A stretch of DNA of 64,000 nt, from the NCBI GenBank assembly GCA_011799875.1, contig CM022302.1, positions 49,841,030-49,905,029 on the forward strand, given 5' to 3'. This DNA comes from Thinopyrum elongatum. Taxonomy: Eukaryota > Streptophyta > Magnoliopsida > Poales > Poaceae. The translations under genes and the position numbers were made by a program. Below, piece by piece: positions 22,567 through 34,715 of this stretch (positions are counted from its first letter, which is position 1; the number at the start of each line of letters is the position of its first letter). The notes beneath the pieces are model-generated. The model made no database searches. It had not been told where the DNA came from and saw only the letters and a list, made by a program, of their open reading frames with translations.

Positions 22567-24497
22567 GTCGGTGTCGCAGACAGCCCTTCGGGAGGACCTT
22601 CGAAACTCAAACGGTCACTCGGACAGCCCTTCGGGAGGACTCACAGAACTCGGACCGTCACTTGGACAGCCCTTCGGGAGGCACTCTCGAACAGCCCCTC
22701 GGGCACTAAGATCGAAACTACGACCTCTCTACAGAGTTGCACACATACGGTGTCATCTATCCGGCAGGGCTTCGCCGTCCAGAACTAGTTCCCACCGGAA
22801 CCCAGACAGCCTTTCGGCTCTACGAAACTCTTTTCGTGGGAGGGAGAGAGAAGCCAGATCATTGCATGGCACTTGTATGTGAGAAGGGATGAAGGATTGA
22901 GCAGCCCCCTCTCCTCCTTATATAGGAAAACCAAGGGGTAGGATGGGCATTCAAGAAATACCAAAATACCCATGAAGGAAACTCTTTCCAAGGGCATAAG
23001 AGAGAAACCAAAGGACATGTGGAGCTCCAAGGAGGAGTTCCACATGTGGTCGGCCACCCCCTAGGGGTCCCCCCCAAAGGGGGCTCTCATCCATCCACAT
23101 CACCTTCTAGAAGCCTTTAGCAAAAGCCGTAAAAGGTGGTTTTCCAAAAAATTCCAAAAAGCACTTTCACTATTCACGACGACATTTTTCAGCGTCCGTT
23201 TGAACTGAAAATATTTATGTGGGCTTAGAACATTTCCAGTACCCACTAAAATAATTTTCAACGTGTTCTGGAACAATTCCAGTTTAGTGATTTCATCTGC
23301 GAAAAGCATCTGAAGCGGTTCCGGTAGCCCCGGAACATTTCCGGTTTTTCTTCCAGAAAATTCCCAGAAGTTTCCAGAATGATTCTGGCATCCTCCAAGA
23401 ATTATCAGGCATGTGCCGAAACCATTTTGACTTAATGGTATCCCCTGAAACAACTTTTCAGTTTCACCGGAACTCATCCGGTGACCTCTCTCTGCGGAAC
23501 TTTTCCGCTGTCCGAAACTTTTCGGTGTCCGAAACTTTTTCGGTGATTTTCTCTCAGACTCCCTGTCTAGTATTCAGCAGATAGATGACCCTTAAGCGTG
23601 TGACCCTATAGGTTCGGTGAAGTATAGACATGACCTGGAACCCCTTCCGATCAATGATCAACATCGGAGGCATGGACACCCATATTGACCCCTATACCCA
23701 CACGAATGAATATTTGAGTGAACCTCTAGTTGCCGTGTGCTATTCCTATTGCTTCGCGATATGTTACAAATACCCGAGGTGAGACATGTTGGCATTCCCG
23801 TGGATCAACAACTTATCCACTATGCTAGTTACCTCGTTACCGGTATTGTTCTCTTTTCTCGTTACTGTGTTCCGGCATCCCTGTGATCAAATCACCCTGT
23901 GTCTGGCCAGACGATGATGGATATCGTAACACCGAGAGGGCCCAGAGATATCTCTCCATCGTCGGAGGAGCAAATCCCAATCTTGAGCTATCAAGTTACT
24001 TGACATACTTTCCCATGAACCCGTAAGCCGCCGTAATAGCCATCCAGTTACGGATGACGTTTAACAAACCCCAAAGTTCATGAATCAAGCATGAAGAAAC
24101 TCGATACTCTCATGGTCTGAGGAATTATGCAAACGTTAACCATCTCTGTGTTATTAACCATTAACTTGTGACAAAAGAATCTCATAGCATAACATCAATT
24201 TGGGTCGATTCAACACAAATGTTCTGCTAACAATTGTGCCCTCAAAATTGCCGGCATAGTCATGCCCATGATCAGGAAAACAGGATCATCATGCAATACT
24301 TGAGCCAGTCATAGAGGCTTGACTAGGAATACATTTTACCGTTTATTATCCCACACGTGCACATGAGTTTCCCTCCAAGCCTCATTTTATTTGTAGACTC
24401 GAGAATCATTGCAGTTATAGCATGGAACATAAACCTAATTATGAACAGGGAGATAATCAATAACATTTATTATTGCCTCTAGGGCATATCTCCTACA
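22566..24497 (-). repeat. 3' LTR of Copia copy B, truncated
   Basis: Ends ...GGGCATATCTCCTACA at 24497. The outer end joins the short remnant at 22531-22566 through TTTTCCG-TGTC-GGTGTCGCAG, skipping about 205-240 bases present in the 29817-31989 LTR. Confidence 0.88.
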
Positions 24498-24512
24498 GAC
24501 TCCCACTTGCAC
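24498..24512 (-). other. Polypurine tract of Copia copy B
   Basis: The minus strand reads GTGCAAGTGGGAGTC directly before the 3' LTR, the same as in copy C at 43569-43583. It would prime plus-strand DNA synthesis. Confidence 0.75.
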
Positions 24513-24689
24513 TAGAGTCAATAATCTAGTTAATGCTAATGCACTTTACACCTGTGGCACACCTGTGTAAATATGCTTCGCATGTGGTATAGCCTGATGT
24601 CCAACGGATCTGACGACTTCAGCTCCGTGTGTCTCTTTGCATATCCTTCGCATTTTCATGCTTCCACAAAATTCATATTTTGTGTGGAC

Positions 24690-27250
24690 TTGACTTTGTA
24701 TGTATGTGAATCACAGGTCGAACCTGGATTCCTCAGACTGAGGTATGGAGCAACTACCTGCAGTAGTGTCCCATTGACAAAAGTCATCTTGGAACCATAC
24801 TAAGTTCATGAATGAACTATATGATTCAACATCTTCTTTGTCGCTTAAAAGGCGGCAACATACTTCGCCTCTGTTATAGAATTCGCCACAGTATCTTGTT
24901 TGGAACAATTTCCAACTACCGTGCCACCATATTATGTATTACACAAAACCCTTTATTTAAATCGAAAATCGCTTGGAGCAATGATGAAGACTGTATCGAT
25001 GTAACATTTTACAACGAACTCTTCATGATCTCCACTTGCGAGAAAACATGTCATCAGTGCTACTCTAGCATTCAATGACACTTTCACTGTTGTCCTATGA
25101 TCAGTACTTTTGATCGCTTTGGTATCTATACTCGCAACACCTTGGGAGTATCGGACAAAACTGGTTGTTTTACATACCATGGAATACATGATTAATCCAA
25201 ACACGAAGGTGTGAGGAATCTCCATCATGTATTTTGCTCATCAGTGTTTTTGGGACACCGAGTCTTGCAAAAACTCTTTCCATGTGACTTCGGCAAGAAT
25301 CACTCCTTGGCGTTTTAAATGCTAAAAAGTTTTAGCATCTTGTCAATATGTATTTATTGCTTAGCCCCATTAGGTAAATCTATCTCCATAGATCATTATG
25401 CCTAATATTGAGGCTATTTAGCCCAAGCACTTCATCGAAAAACTATTTTCAAATGAAGTCCTAATTCGTGTCAAGAATTTTATTTCCAATTAACAATGTG
25501 TCAAGCACACAAGGTTTTTAGAAATATTATTAGGCTCCCACTTACTTTCTTGAATTACAAGCATCTTCGTTACCCATTGATGAAGTCAAACTCCTTTGAC
25601 CATTTCATCAAAACACGAAGATTCCGACTCCACTTTGCTCTCTCCTGTCCATCGCTGGAACTCTGAAGTGTGCACCCTTACTAGCATCCTCTGGACTCAC
25701 AAAATACCTTGGACTGTAACACATGCAAGTCCTTGGTTTCATTTCCATCAGATGGAAATCCTTTTGTCATCCCTTGTTTCATATCTCATGATATGAAATT
25801 TGTATTAATTGCTAGTTCAACCCGAACTGACTTTAAGCATCGCTACGATGAAACAACCTCATCGTAGTCAACTCCTTGAACTTGTTATTTCAACAAGTCG
25901 AGCTTTATGGATAAAACATTTTTATCCGTATCAGTTTTAAGTTCCATAAATATTCGTTAGACTCTAAGTCTTTCGAAAGGTGTATCAAGGTTTTAATCTT
26001 GAATCACTTATGTGGAAACTAACTCGGGTTGCATTGGCATTTAGCCAATTCCGGAGTCAGGGCCCATCAACGCTTCCTTGTGTATCGTAGGTATATTGTT
26101 GTCTTACAACAATATCTCGTTTGCGTACCTGAGAGGTTTGCACGAGCCTTGCCTACGTGGTTCAGTTGCAAGTTCGACCAAAGTCCATACATTTTATTGT
26201 AGAGACTTCCGAATCAGTCGCATTAGGAAACTCTGGAATTACTTCCAAGGTCTCTTTCCTTTGACCTGATGACGAAGATACTGGTTATCTCGTCGAGTTG
26301 CACTGTCCTCCCACTCACCTTTTGTAAGAACTATTCTCTTTAAAGGCATACCGTTTTGTGACGAAAACCTTTGCCTCGGTATAGTGGTGGGGGAATACCC
26401 AATGACTTGGGATAACCTACAAAGTAGCACTTGTCTGATTTGGAATAGGTTTGTAACCTTTTACACAAGCCCCATATTCCAAATGTTAAGAAAAGATATA
26501 ACATGGTTGGGCGTACCATACCATTGCGTCATTTCAACAGACCTGATGAAGCTCTTTTCAGTGTAAAAGCCGCAGTCTCTAAAGCATCACTTTTAAAAGG
26601 GATAATGCCAAATTTATTTATGTCATCTTTGATCTCACCATATCATAAATGGTTCGATTACATCTTCACGGACTTTCCACTTGCAGTGGTGTTCCGGGAG
26701 GTGCAAGTTATGAAACCCCTTTCACAACTCATCAGACATTCGCTAAACTTGTAACTCAAATATTCTTTTCTGCAATCGAATTGTAGAAACATAATTTTCT
26801 TGTTACAATAACTTCTACTTCATTTTTGAAAACCTTTCGAATGATTTCAATAGATCCAGACTTATGTCTCATCAAGTAAATATCCATATATCTACTTGAG
26901 TCATTTCTGAAGATAGATAAATCCACTACTTGCAAAAACATTTATCAGACTACATACATCAAAATGTATGATCACCAATAAATTCTTTGCTCGTTCCTTA
27001 TGGCCTGTGAACGGTATTTCAGTCACTTCACTTTTCGAAGGAAAGTTGCAAGTGTCAGATGATTCAAAAATCAAACGACTTCAAAATCCATCATAATGGA
27101 ATCTTTCATGCGGGTTTCTCCAATGTGACCAAATGCAGTGCCACACTTGTGTGGTATTCTTTTAGTCTTGCGACATTTAGCGTCAGTGTTATGGATGTAT
27201 CATATTACCATCAATATTCATAACATACATCCCATCTAGGATGGAAGCAT
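24690..27250 (-). pseudogene. Copia pol remnant (copy B): RNase H, RT and integrase pieces
   Basis: Minus-strand pieces appear in Copia order. Integrase lies at about 26280-27220, with the DVCSPIN region and the shared frameshift near 26915. RT is heavily decayed at about 25200-26270. RNase H is at about 24700-25080, where a stretch collinear with copy C carries the TEAxYVAA motif region, broken by extra stops here. No open frame exceeds about 90 codons. Confidence 0.72.
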
Positions 27251-29798
27251 GGCCCTTCATGTTATTCATAATACTGAACAACAATTGTTGTTTTTATGAA
27301 CAACTCTTTTGCAACAAACATTGTGCAATGGGCTAGAGTGTATGAAACTCTAAAATGAATTATGAAAGTAAACCCAGAGGTAATGTATTATTATCAATAT
27401 TCATAACATACATCTCATTCATAATGAAAGTATGGCCCTTATGTTATTCATAACATCGAACATCAAAAGTTCTCTTATAAACAACCTTCTTGCAAGATAC
27501 CTTATGCAATGGGCTAGAGTTTGTGAAACTCCAAATGAATTATAAAAATAAATACAGACGGTAATACGCCAATGGAAGGTATAGTAACATTTACTATGTT
27601 CCCTGTGTATACCTAAACCTCTTTCCTGGCTAGTCTTTCAGGCCATAGTAGTTCTTACATCGAGTTGCAACAGAATGCAATCGAGCGGGTATCTTTGTGA
27701 TTAACTCACAATACCCAAAAATTAATGATTAACATGCTTAACCATAATTCCCAAGAACTATATCTTTGACCAGCCTTCTATACATCAAAAACTTGTATGA
27801 CATTCATACATGAGCTGGATATTCCAGTCTTCTTTCCTTTTTGCCATTTATACTTCTAACAGTTTAACTTTTAGTATTTCTCCTACTCTCAGAAGAAGCA
27901 CCGAACTTAAGAGTGGCGTTAGCCCCGGACTTCCTAGGTGTGTAAGTCACACTAACATCCTTCGGACACTTCCTTTCTCTTTAAGTTGTTGTTTTATTCA
28001 CCTTTCATCATATGACAGGCGTTCTTCTGGATCCCTCTCTTATCAGTCTAATGCATAGTAAACTCCTTTACTAATAGTTTGCAAACAAACATTGCTTTGG
28101 ATATCTCATATCTTTTAGCCTTTGTCTGTCTCTGAAAATGATTTTCAGATTCCATGAATATCACAAAACTATCCAAACTTTCGAAGTTCAGGTCTCATGG
28201 AAGCAAATGTATTGCACTTGACTGAAACGGAATTCTAGCTTTTGGATCGAAGGATGAAAGTCACATGATCCATAGCATAAGCGAGAGAATACCAAAGTAT
28301 GCGATAGGACAAAGTCCTTCTCGGCACTCTTGAGGACAATCCTCACATTACGTTACCAACCGTAAAGTTTTAACCAGATATTTAACAGCTATTCAATTTT
28401 AAATAGGGAAGGTGGAAATGCGAGCCATTATTCTACAACTATTATGCATATAACACTTAGACAGTGTCCACAATTAATTGCACTGAGAATTAAACAAGTT
28501 AATTCAACAGTGCGCTCCCACTCAAATCAATATCTCTCATAATTGATTGTGAGTGATTCAAGACCCGCATTTCCATTCAACGCCATTGAACGAGATGAAC
28601 ACTGATGGCGCGAACTTCAATCGGTAGGCAAACTTGCCGATCACATCTCTATGTGACTCTTGTTCATCTTTCGATGGGCGTGTTCCGAGCTCAGGGAGAT
28701 CCTTCCAGAACATCAAGACAACCAAGTGATCTTGCTGCGAGGTCTCAACTCACCCGCCTCACACATCCCTAATCGTTCGTACCCAGGGAGATCCTGTGAT
28801 ACCCCGAAAAGTTAGGTGCCGTGACGGTGCTACACTTGGGAGAACACTAACTACTTGATATTTTTGTGAGAGATCACCCTAATAAAAAGCGACTACCGCG
28901 CAATCAAGAAGGGTGCATCATAAGGGATAAACATCTCAAGCAATTCATAAAAGCATGATATGGTATAGCCCTTTCTGACGGAGAAGTCTTGTATTTCTTC
29001 GTCTTCGGCATTCGCGTCGGTGTTCTCCTTCGCGAAGATTGCCACCACCTTGTTGATGCACCAGATAATATTGCTATCTCTATAGCTAATAAAATAATGC
29101 ATTACAACAAGGTTGACACGCAGGTCATTTAAAGTGCAATCATATGGCTCCAGCCATCATGCCGAATCATGACACGCAGGTCATGTTAATAAATTTACAT
29201 TATATAGTCATCTCATACATAATCAAATTATTATGAGCACTGCTATACCACATCACATGCACATGCAAACCCTCCTGCAAAACCAAGTTAGACGCCTCGA
29301 ATTGGTTCAAGCAAAAACTTGTTTTACGTGGCTTCTAAGGTTTCGAAACAAACCGAAGCTACCAACGTCCATCATCAAGTATGATAATTCAAGTCGCTAG
29401 ATTAACAATGCGGGGTGTATGAAGCACGAGATAATAAAATCTTGAACCCCATACTAAACTTCGTCATACGCATGACCCCCGTGCAGATCATATCTGCATT
29501 GCCCTTTTGTCTGCGAAATTTCATCTTTCTTTTTAACTACGGTGGAATTCAATGAACTGTTAGCACTTCGTTGATCAATCAGGATCGCGGATTGCTAGAA
29601 CATTGAAACTCCACCATGCTGTTATCAAGATCAGAAATATGCAAATTCCAGGGAAGCAACAAGAACATCGGGTAAAAGATTTCATCTGCTACCCGCACAA
29701 ATAATTTTCAGTAATAGAACTCATCTACTACCTAATTATATTGTGCAACACCCATACATCACTATGTATTCTAGATCGCAACCTGCATCTACGCATAG
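27251..29798 (-). other. Copia copy B gag and leader region, decayed
   Basis: Collinear with 936-3513 and with reversed 38265-40870. A 69-codon open stretch (28893-29102, containing NTDANAEDEEIQDF) has a counterpart in copy C at 38985-39197 and may be a gag remnant. No zinc knuckle is seen. Confidence 0.55.
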
Positions 29799-29816
29799 CA
29801 CGGCTCTTGATGCCAC
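29799..29816 (-). other. Primer-binding site of Copia copy B
   Basis: The minus strand reads GTGGCATCAAGAGCCGTG next to the 5' LTR, an imperfect initiator tRNA-Met complement as in copies A and C. Confidence 0.6.
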
Positions 29817-31989
29817 TGTAGGGTAACGCAGCAGAAAACAAAAAATTTCCGACCTACGCACCAGCCCAGGACCACTATGGAGACTGCAAACAAGGTTTGA
29901 TCATTTTCGTTACCGACTCGTAGCGCAGCGGAAGTAGAGTCGATGACGATCGGCGGTGCAGATCCCCGCAGCTAGGATTTACAACCTCCCAACCGCGAGG
30001 ATGTATCCCCTCGTCTTCCCTTCAGACAGCCCTCCGGGAGGCGGTCGAACAGTCCCCCGGACGGTGTCGCAGACAGCCCTTCGGGAGGACCTTCGAAACT
30101 CAAACGGTCACTCGGACAGCCCTTCGGGAGGACTCACAGAACTCGGACCGTCACTTGGACAGCCCTTCGGGAGGCACTCTCGAACAGCCCCTCGGGCACT
30201 AAGATCGAAACTACGACCTCTCTACAGAGTTGCACACATACGGTGTCATCTATCCGGCAGGGCTTCGCCGTCCAGAACTAGTTCCCACCGGAACCCAGAC
30301 AGCCTTTCGGCTCTACGAAACTCTTTTCGTGGGAGGGAGAGAGAAGCCAGATCATTGCATGGCACTTGTATGTGAGAAGGGATGAAGGATTGAGCAGCCC
30401 CCTCTCCTCCTTATATAGGAAAACCAAGGGGTAGGATGGGCATTCAAGAAATACCAAAATACCCATGAAGGAAACTCTTTCCAAGGGCATAAGAGAGAAA
30501 CCAAAGGACATGTGGAGCTCCAAGCAGGAGTTCCACATGTGGCCGGCCACCCCCTAGGGGTCCCCCCCAAAGGGGGCTCTCATCCATCCACATCACCTTC
30601 TAGAAGCCTTTAGCAAAAGCCCTAAAAGGTGGTTTTCCAAAAAATTCCAAAAAGCACTTTCACTATTCACGACGACATTTTTCAGCGTCCGTTTGAACTG
30701 AAAATATTTATGTGGGCTTAGAACATTTCCAGTACCCACTAAAATAATTTTCAACGCGTTCTGGAACAATTCCAGTTTAGTGACTTCATCTGCGAAAAGC
30801 ATCTGAAGCGGTTCCGGCAGCCCCGGAACATTTCCGATTTTTCTTCCAGAAAATTCCCAGAAGTTTCCAGAATGATTCTGGCATCCTCCAAGAATTATCA
30901 GGCATGTGCCGAAACCATTTTGACTTAATGGTATCCCCTGAAACAACTTTTCAGTTTCACCGGAACTCATCCGGTGACCTCTCTCTGCGGAACTTTCCGC
31001 TGTCCGAAACTTTTCGGTGTCCGAAACTTTTTCGGTGATTTTCTCTCAGACTCCCTGTCTAGTATTCAGCAGATAGATGACCCTTAAGCGTGTGACCCTA
31101 TAGGTTCGGTGAAGTATAGACATGACCTGGAACCCCTTCCGATCAATGATCAACATCGGAGCCATGGACACCCATATTGACCCCTATACCCACACGAATG
31201 AATATTCGAGTGAACCTCCAGTTGTCGTGTGCTATTCCTATTGCTTCGCGATATGTTACAAATAACCGAGGTGAGACATGTTGGCATTCCTGTGGATCAA
31301 CAACTTGTCCACTATGCTAGTTACCTCGTTACCGGTATTGTTCTCTTTTCTCGTTACTGTGTTCCGGCATCCCTGTGATCAAATCACCCTGTGTCTGGCC
31401 AGACGATGATGGATACCGTAACACCGAGAGGGCCCAGAGATATCTCTCCATCGTCGGAGGAGCAAATCCCAATCTTGAGCTATCAAGTTACTTGACATAC
31501 TTTCCCATGAACCCGTAAGCCGCCGTAATAGCCATCCAGTTACGGATGACGTTTAACAAACCCCAAAGTTCATGAATCAAGCATGAAGAAACTCGATACT
31601 CTCATGGTCTGAGGAATTATGCAAACGTTAACCATCTCTGTGTTATTAACCATTAACTTGTGACAAAAGAATCTCATAGCATAACATCAATTTGGGTCGA
31701 TTCAACACAAATGTTCCGCTAACAATTGTGCCCTCAAAATTGCCAGCATAGTCATGCCCATGATCAGGAAAACAGGATCATCATGCAATACTTGAGCCAG
31801 TCATAGAGGCTTGACTAGGAATACATTTTACCGTTTATTATCCCACACGTGCACATGAGTTTCCCTCCAAGCCTCGTTTTATTTGTAGACTCGAGAATCA
31901 TTGCAGTTATAGCATGGAACATAAACCTAATTATGAACAGGGAGATAATCAATAACATTTATTATTGCCTCTAGGGCATATCTCCTACA
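29817..31989 (-). repeat. 5' LTR of Copia copy B (2,173 bp)
   Basis: Complete LTR from TGTAGGGTAACG (plus strand) to CATATCTCCTACA. It carries the CCCGAAGGG hairpin array (30025-30200) and a TTATATAGG box on the opposite strand near 30410. Confidence 0.92.
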
Positions 31990-32604
31990 GTTCTGGCATC
32001 CCCGTGATCAAATCACAAAGTGTCTGGCCAGACGATGATGGATACCATAACACCGAGAGGGCCCATAGATATCTCTCCATCGTTGGAGGAGCAAATCCCA
32101 ATCTTGAGCTATCAAGTTACTAGACATACTTTTTCATGAACCCGTAAGCCGCCGTAATAGCCACCCATTTACGAATGACATTTAACAAACCCCAAAGTTC
32201 ATGAAGAAACTCGATACTCTCATGGTCTAAGGAATCATGCAAACATTAACCATCTCTGTGTTATTAACCATTAACTTGTGACGAATGTAACTCATAGCAT
32301 AACATCAATCGGGTCGATTCAACACAAGTGTTCTCCTAACACTGTGCCCTCAAAATTGCTGGCATAGACATGCCCATGATCAGGAAAACAGAACCATCAT
32401 GCAATACTTGAGCTAGTCTTAGAGGCCAGACTAGGAATACATTTTACCGTTTATTATTCCACACGTGCATATGAGTCTTCCTCCGAGCCTCGTTTTATTG
32501 CAGACTCGAGAACCATAGTAGTTATAGCATGGAACATAAACCTAATTATGAACAGGGAGATAATCAATAACATTTATTATTGCCTCTAGGGCATATCTCC
32601 TACA
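31990..32604 (-). repeat. Right remnant of an older Copia LTR (about 615 bp)
   Basis: It starts abruptly inside the LTR sequence (GTTCTGGCATCCCCGTGATC) and runs to the LTR end CTCCTACA, then the AGTAG duplication. At several diagnostic sites it matches copy A (CAAATCACAAAGTG, CAGAACCATCATG, GCTAGTCTTAGAGG), not the adjoining copy B LTR (CACCCTGTG, CAGGATCATCATG, GCCAGTCATAGAGG). Confidence 0.88.
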
Positions 32605-32609
32605 AGTAG
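32605..32609 (+). repeat. Right AGTAG target duplication
   Basis: Matches 22526-22530. The Gypsy LTR resumes with GGGCAGCAAGGCACG. Confidence 0.92.
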
Positions 32610-33318
32610 GGGCAGCAAGGCACGTATTGTATTGTTGCCATCGAGGATAGAAAGATGGGGTTTTCATCATATTGCTTGAGTTAATTCCTCTACATCATGT
32701 CATCTTACTTAATGCATTACTCCGTTCTTTATGAACTTAATACTCTAGATGCATGCTGGATAGCGGTCGATGTGTGGAGTAATAGTAGTAGATGCAGAAT
32801 CGTTTCGGTCTACTTGACACGGACGTGATGCCTATATTCATGATCATTGCCTTAGATATCGTCATAACTTTGCGCTTTTCTATCAATTGCTCGGCAGTAA
32901 TTTGTTCACCCACTGTAATATTTTCTCTTTTGGGAGAAGCCTCTAGTGAAACCTATGTCCCCCGGGTCTATTTTCCATCTTATAATCTTCTACTTTCCAT
33001 CATATAAGTTTCTGATCTACTATTTTGCAATCTTTTACTTTCCGATCTATAAACCAAAAATACCAAAAATATTTACCTTACCGTTTATCTATCTCCATCA
33101 GATCTCACTTTTGCAAGTAACTGTGAAGCGATTGACAACCCCTTTATCGCGTTGGGTGCAAGCTTGGTGTTTGTTTGTGCAGGTATTCGGTGACTTGTGC
33201 GTTTTCTCCTACTGGATTGATACCTTGGTTCTCAAAACTGAGGGAAATACTTACTCTACTTTGTTGCATCACCCTTTCCTCTTCAAGGGAAAAACCAACG
33301 CAAGCTCAAGAGGTAGCA
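32610..33318 (+). repeat. Gypsy left LTR, second part
   Basis: Collinear with 48080-48783. It ends AAGAGGTAGCA. The last 100 bases include a GAGGGAAATACTTACTCTAC phrase common to both LTRs. Confidence 0.93.
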
Positions 33319-33329
33319 GGAAGAATTTC

Positions 33330-33347
33330 TGGCGCCGTTGCCGGGGA
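33330..33347 (+). other. Gypsy primer-binding site, tRNA-Asp type
   Basis: TGGCGCCGTTGCCGGGGA, 11 bases after the LTR, is the standard complement of the plant tRNA-Asp 3' end used by Athila-type Gypsy elements. Confidence 0.88.
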
Positions 33348-33552
33348 GGTCTACGCCAAGTCAAGACATACCAAGTACCCATCATAAACTCTCGTCTCTT
33401 GCATTACATTATTCGCCATTCGCCTCTCGTTTTCCTCTCCCCCACTTCTAAAATGATTTTCGAAAACATTTGCCTTTTCTTCGCCCTTCTTCCGTTCGTC
33501 TTCTTCGTTTTCTTTTTGTGTGCTCGTGTGTTGGATTGCTTGCTTTGTCGCG

Positions 33553-33807
33553 ATGGCCCAACCAAAAAACGTTGATCCTCACCTTAGGAGGTTGGACGAA
33601 ATTGAAAATAATGTTAGAAGCTTCATGTCATTGCAATTTGAGCATAATAATTTCTTCAGAAATGAGCTCAAGGAGCAGAAAAGTTTTGTGGAATATATGA
33701 ATAAAGAGCTTGATGATATGTCTAAAGAATTTTATGGCTTGAAATCTCAGTTTGCTCATCTTGAAAATTTAGTAGGCCAATCTCTGATAAAGAAGCTACC
33801 TTGGTAA
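33553..33807 (+). pseudogene. Gypsy gag remnant
   Basis: An 84-codon frame starts MAQPKNVDPHLRRLDEIENN and is rich in Glu, Lys and Leu, with coiled-coil character. It ends at a stop where the frame shifts by two relative to the protease frame that begins near 33801. A full Athila gag is several hundred residues longer, so most is deleted. Confidence 0.65.
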
Positions 33808-34715
33808 ATAAGATGGCCGCTAAACCAGAGGCTTTAAATAATGATGGAGATCTTAAAGTGATTGATGTGACTCCTATTGAATCTTTGTTTTCCAATATAA
33901 ATCTTGATAAAGATGGGACTGGAGATGAGTCAACTTTAGTTAGAAGGCGTCCCAATGATTCGGAGTTTTTAGATCTTGGTGCAAAAATTGATAAAAGTGG
34001 GATTGGATAGGTCAAAACTTTAAGTAGCAATGAACCCACTCTTTTGGATTTCAAGGAATTTAATTATGATAAGTGTTCTTTAATTGATTGTATTTCCTTG
34101 TTGCAATCCGTGTTGAATTCTCCTCATGCTTATAAACAAAACAAAGCTTTTACTAAACATATCGTTGATGCTATGATGCAATCTTTTGAAGAAAAGCTTG
34201 AATTGGAAGTTTCTATCCCTAGAAAACTTTATGATGAGTGGGAACCTACTATTAAGATTAAGATTAAAGATTATGAGTGCCATGATTTGTGTGATTTGGG
34301 TGCTAGTGTTTCCACAATTCCAAAAACTTTATGTGATGTGCTAGGTTTCCGTGAATTTGATGATTGTTCCTTAAATTTGCATCTTGCGGATTCCACTATT
34401 AAGAAACATACAGGAAGGATTAATGATGTTATTTTTGTTGCAAATAGGAATTATGTTCCCGTAGATTTCATTGTTCTTGATATAGATTGCAATCCTACAT
34501 GTTCTATTATTCTTGGTAGACCTTTCCTTAGAACGATTGGTGCGATTATTGATATGAAAGAAGGAAACATTAGATTTCAATTTCCGTTAAGGAAAGGCAT
34601 GGAGCACTTTCCAAGAAAGAAAATTAAATTGCCTTATGAATATATTATGAGAGCCACTTATGGATTGCATGCCAAAGATGACAATACCGAGATCTATTCG
34701 TGTTTTTATGCCTAG
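33801..34715 (+). pseudogene. Gypsy retropepsin-like aspartic protease region
   Basis: One frame runs from 33801 to 34715 with a single in-frame TAG at 34008-34010. The part after the TAG (from 34044, 223 codons) has CDLGASVSTIPKTLCDVLGF, the aspartic-protease active-site form (D-x-G-A-S) of Athila-type elements. It also has FIVLDIDCNPTCSIILGRPF, the usual LGRPFL flap-distal motif. The frame stops after CFYA and is followed directly by the 3' noncoding phrase GGGCGTTAAACAATAGCGCT, so reverse transcriptase, RNase H and integrase are absent. The element must have relied on enzymes from relatives. Confidence 0.85.

Larger units (their letters stand above)
22566..31989 (-). mobile_element. Ty1/Copia element, copy B (left LTR end-deleted)
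   Basis: A minus-strand element: the 5' LTR is at 29817-31989, the primer site just left of it, decayed gag-pol between, and the 3' LTR at 22566-24497. The 3' LTR lacks about 240 bp at its outer end. It is collinear with copies A and C and shares their integrase lesion. The two LTRs carry the same subtype variants (for example CAAATCACCCTGTGTCTGG), so they are a true pair. Confidence 0.88.

Noticed and set aside
31990..32604. Simple tandem duplication of the copy B LTR end
   Set aside because: Diagnostic bases match copy A type and not the adjoining copy B LTR, so an older separate LTR explains it better.
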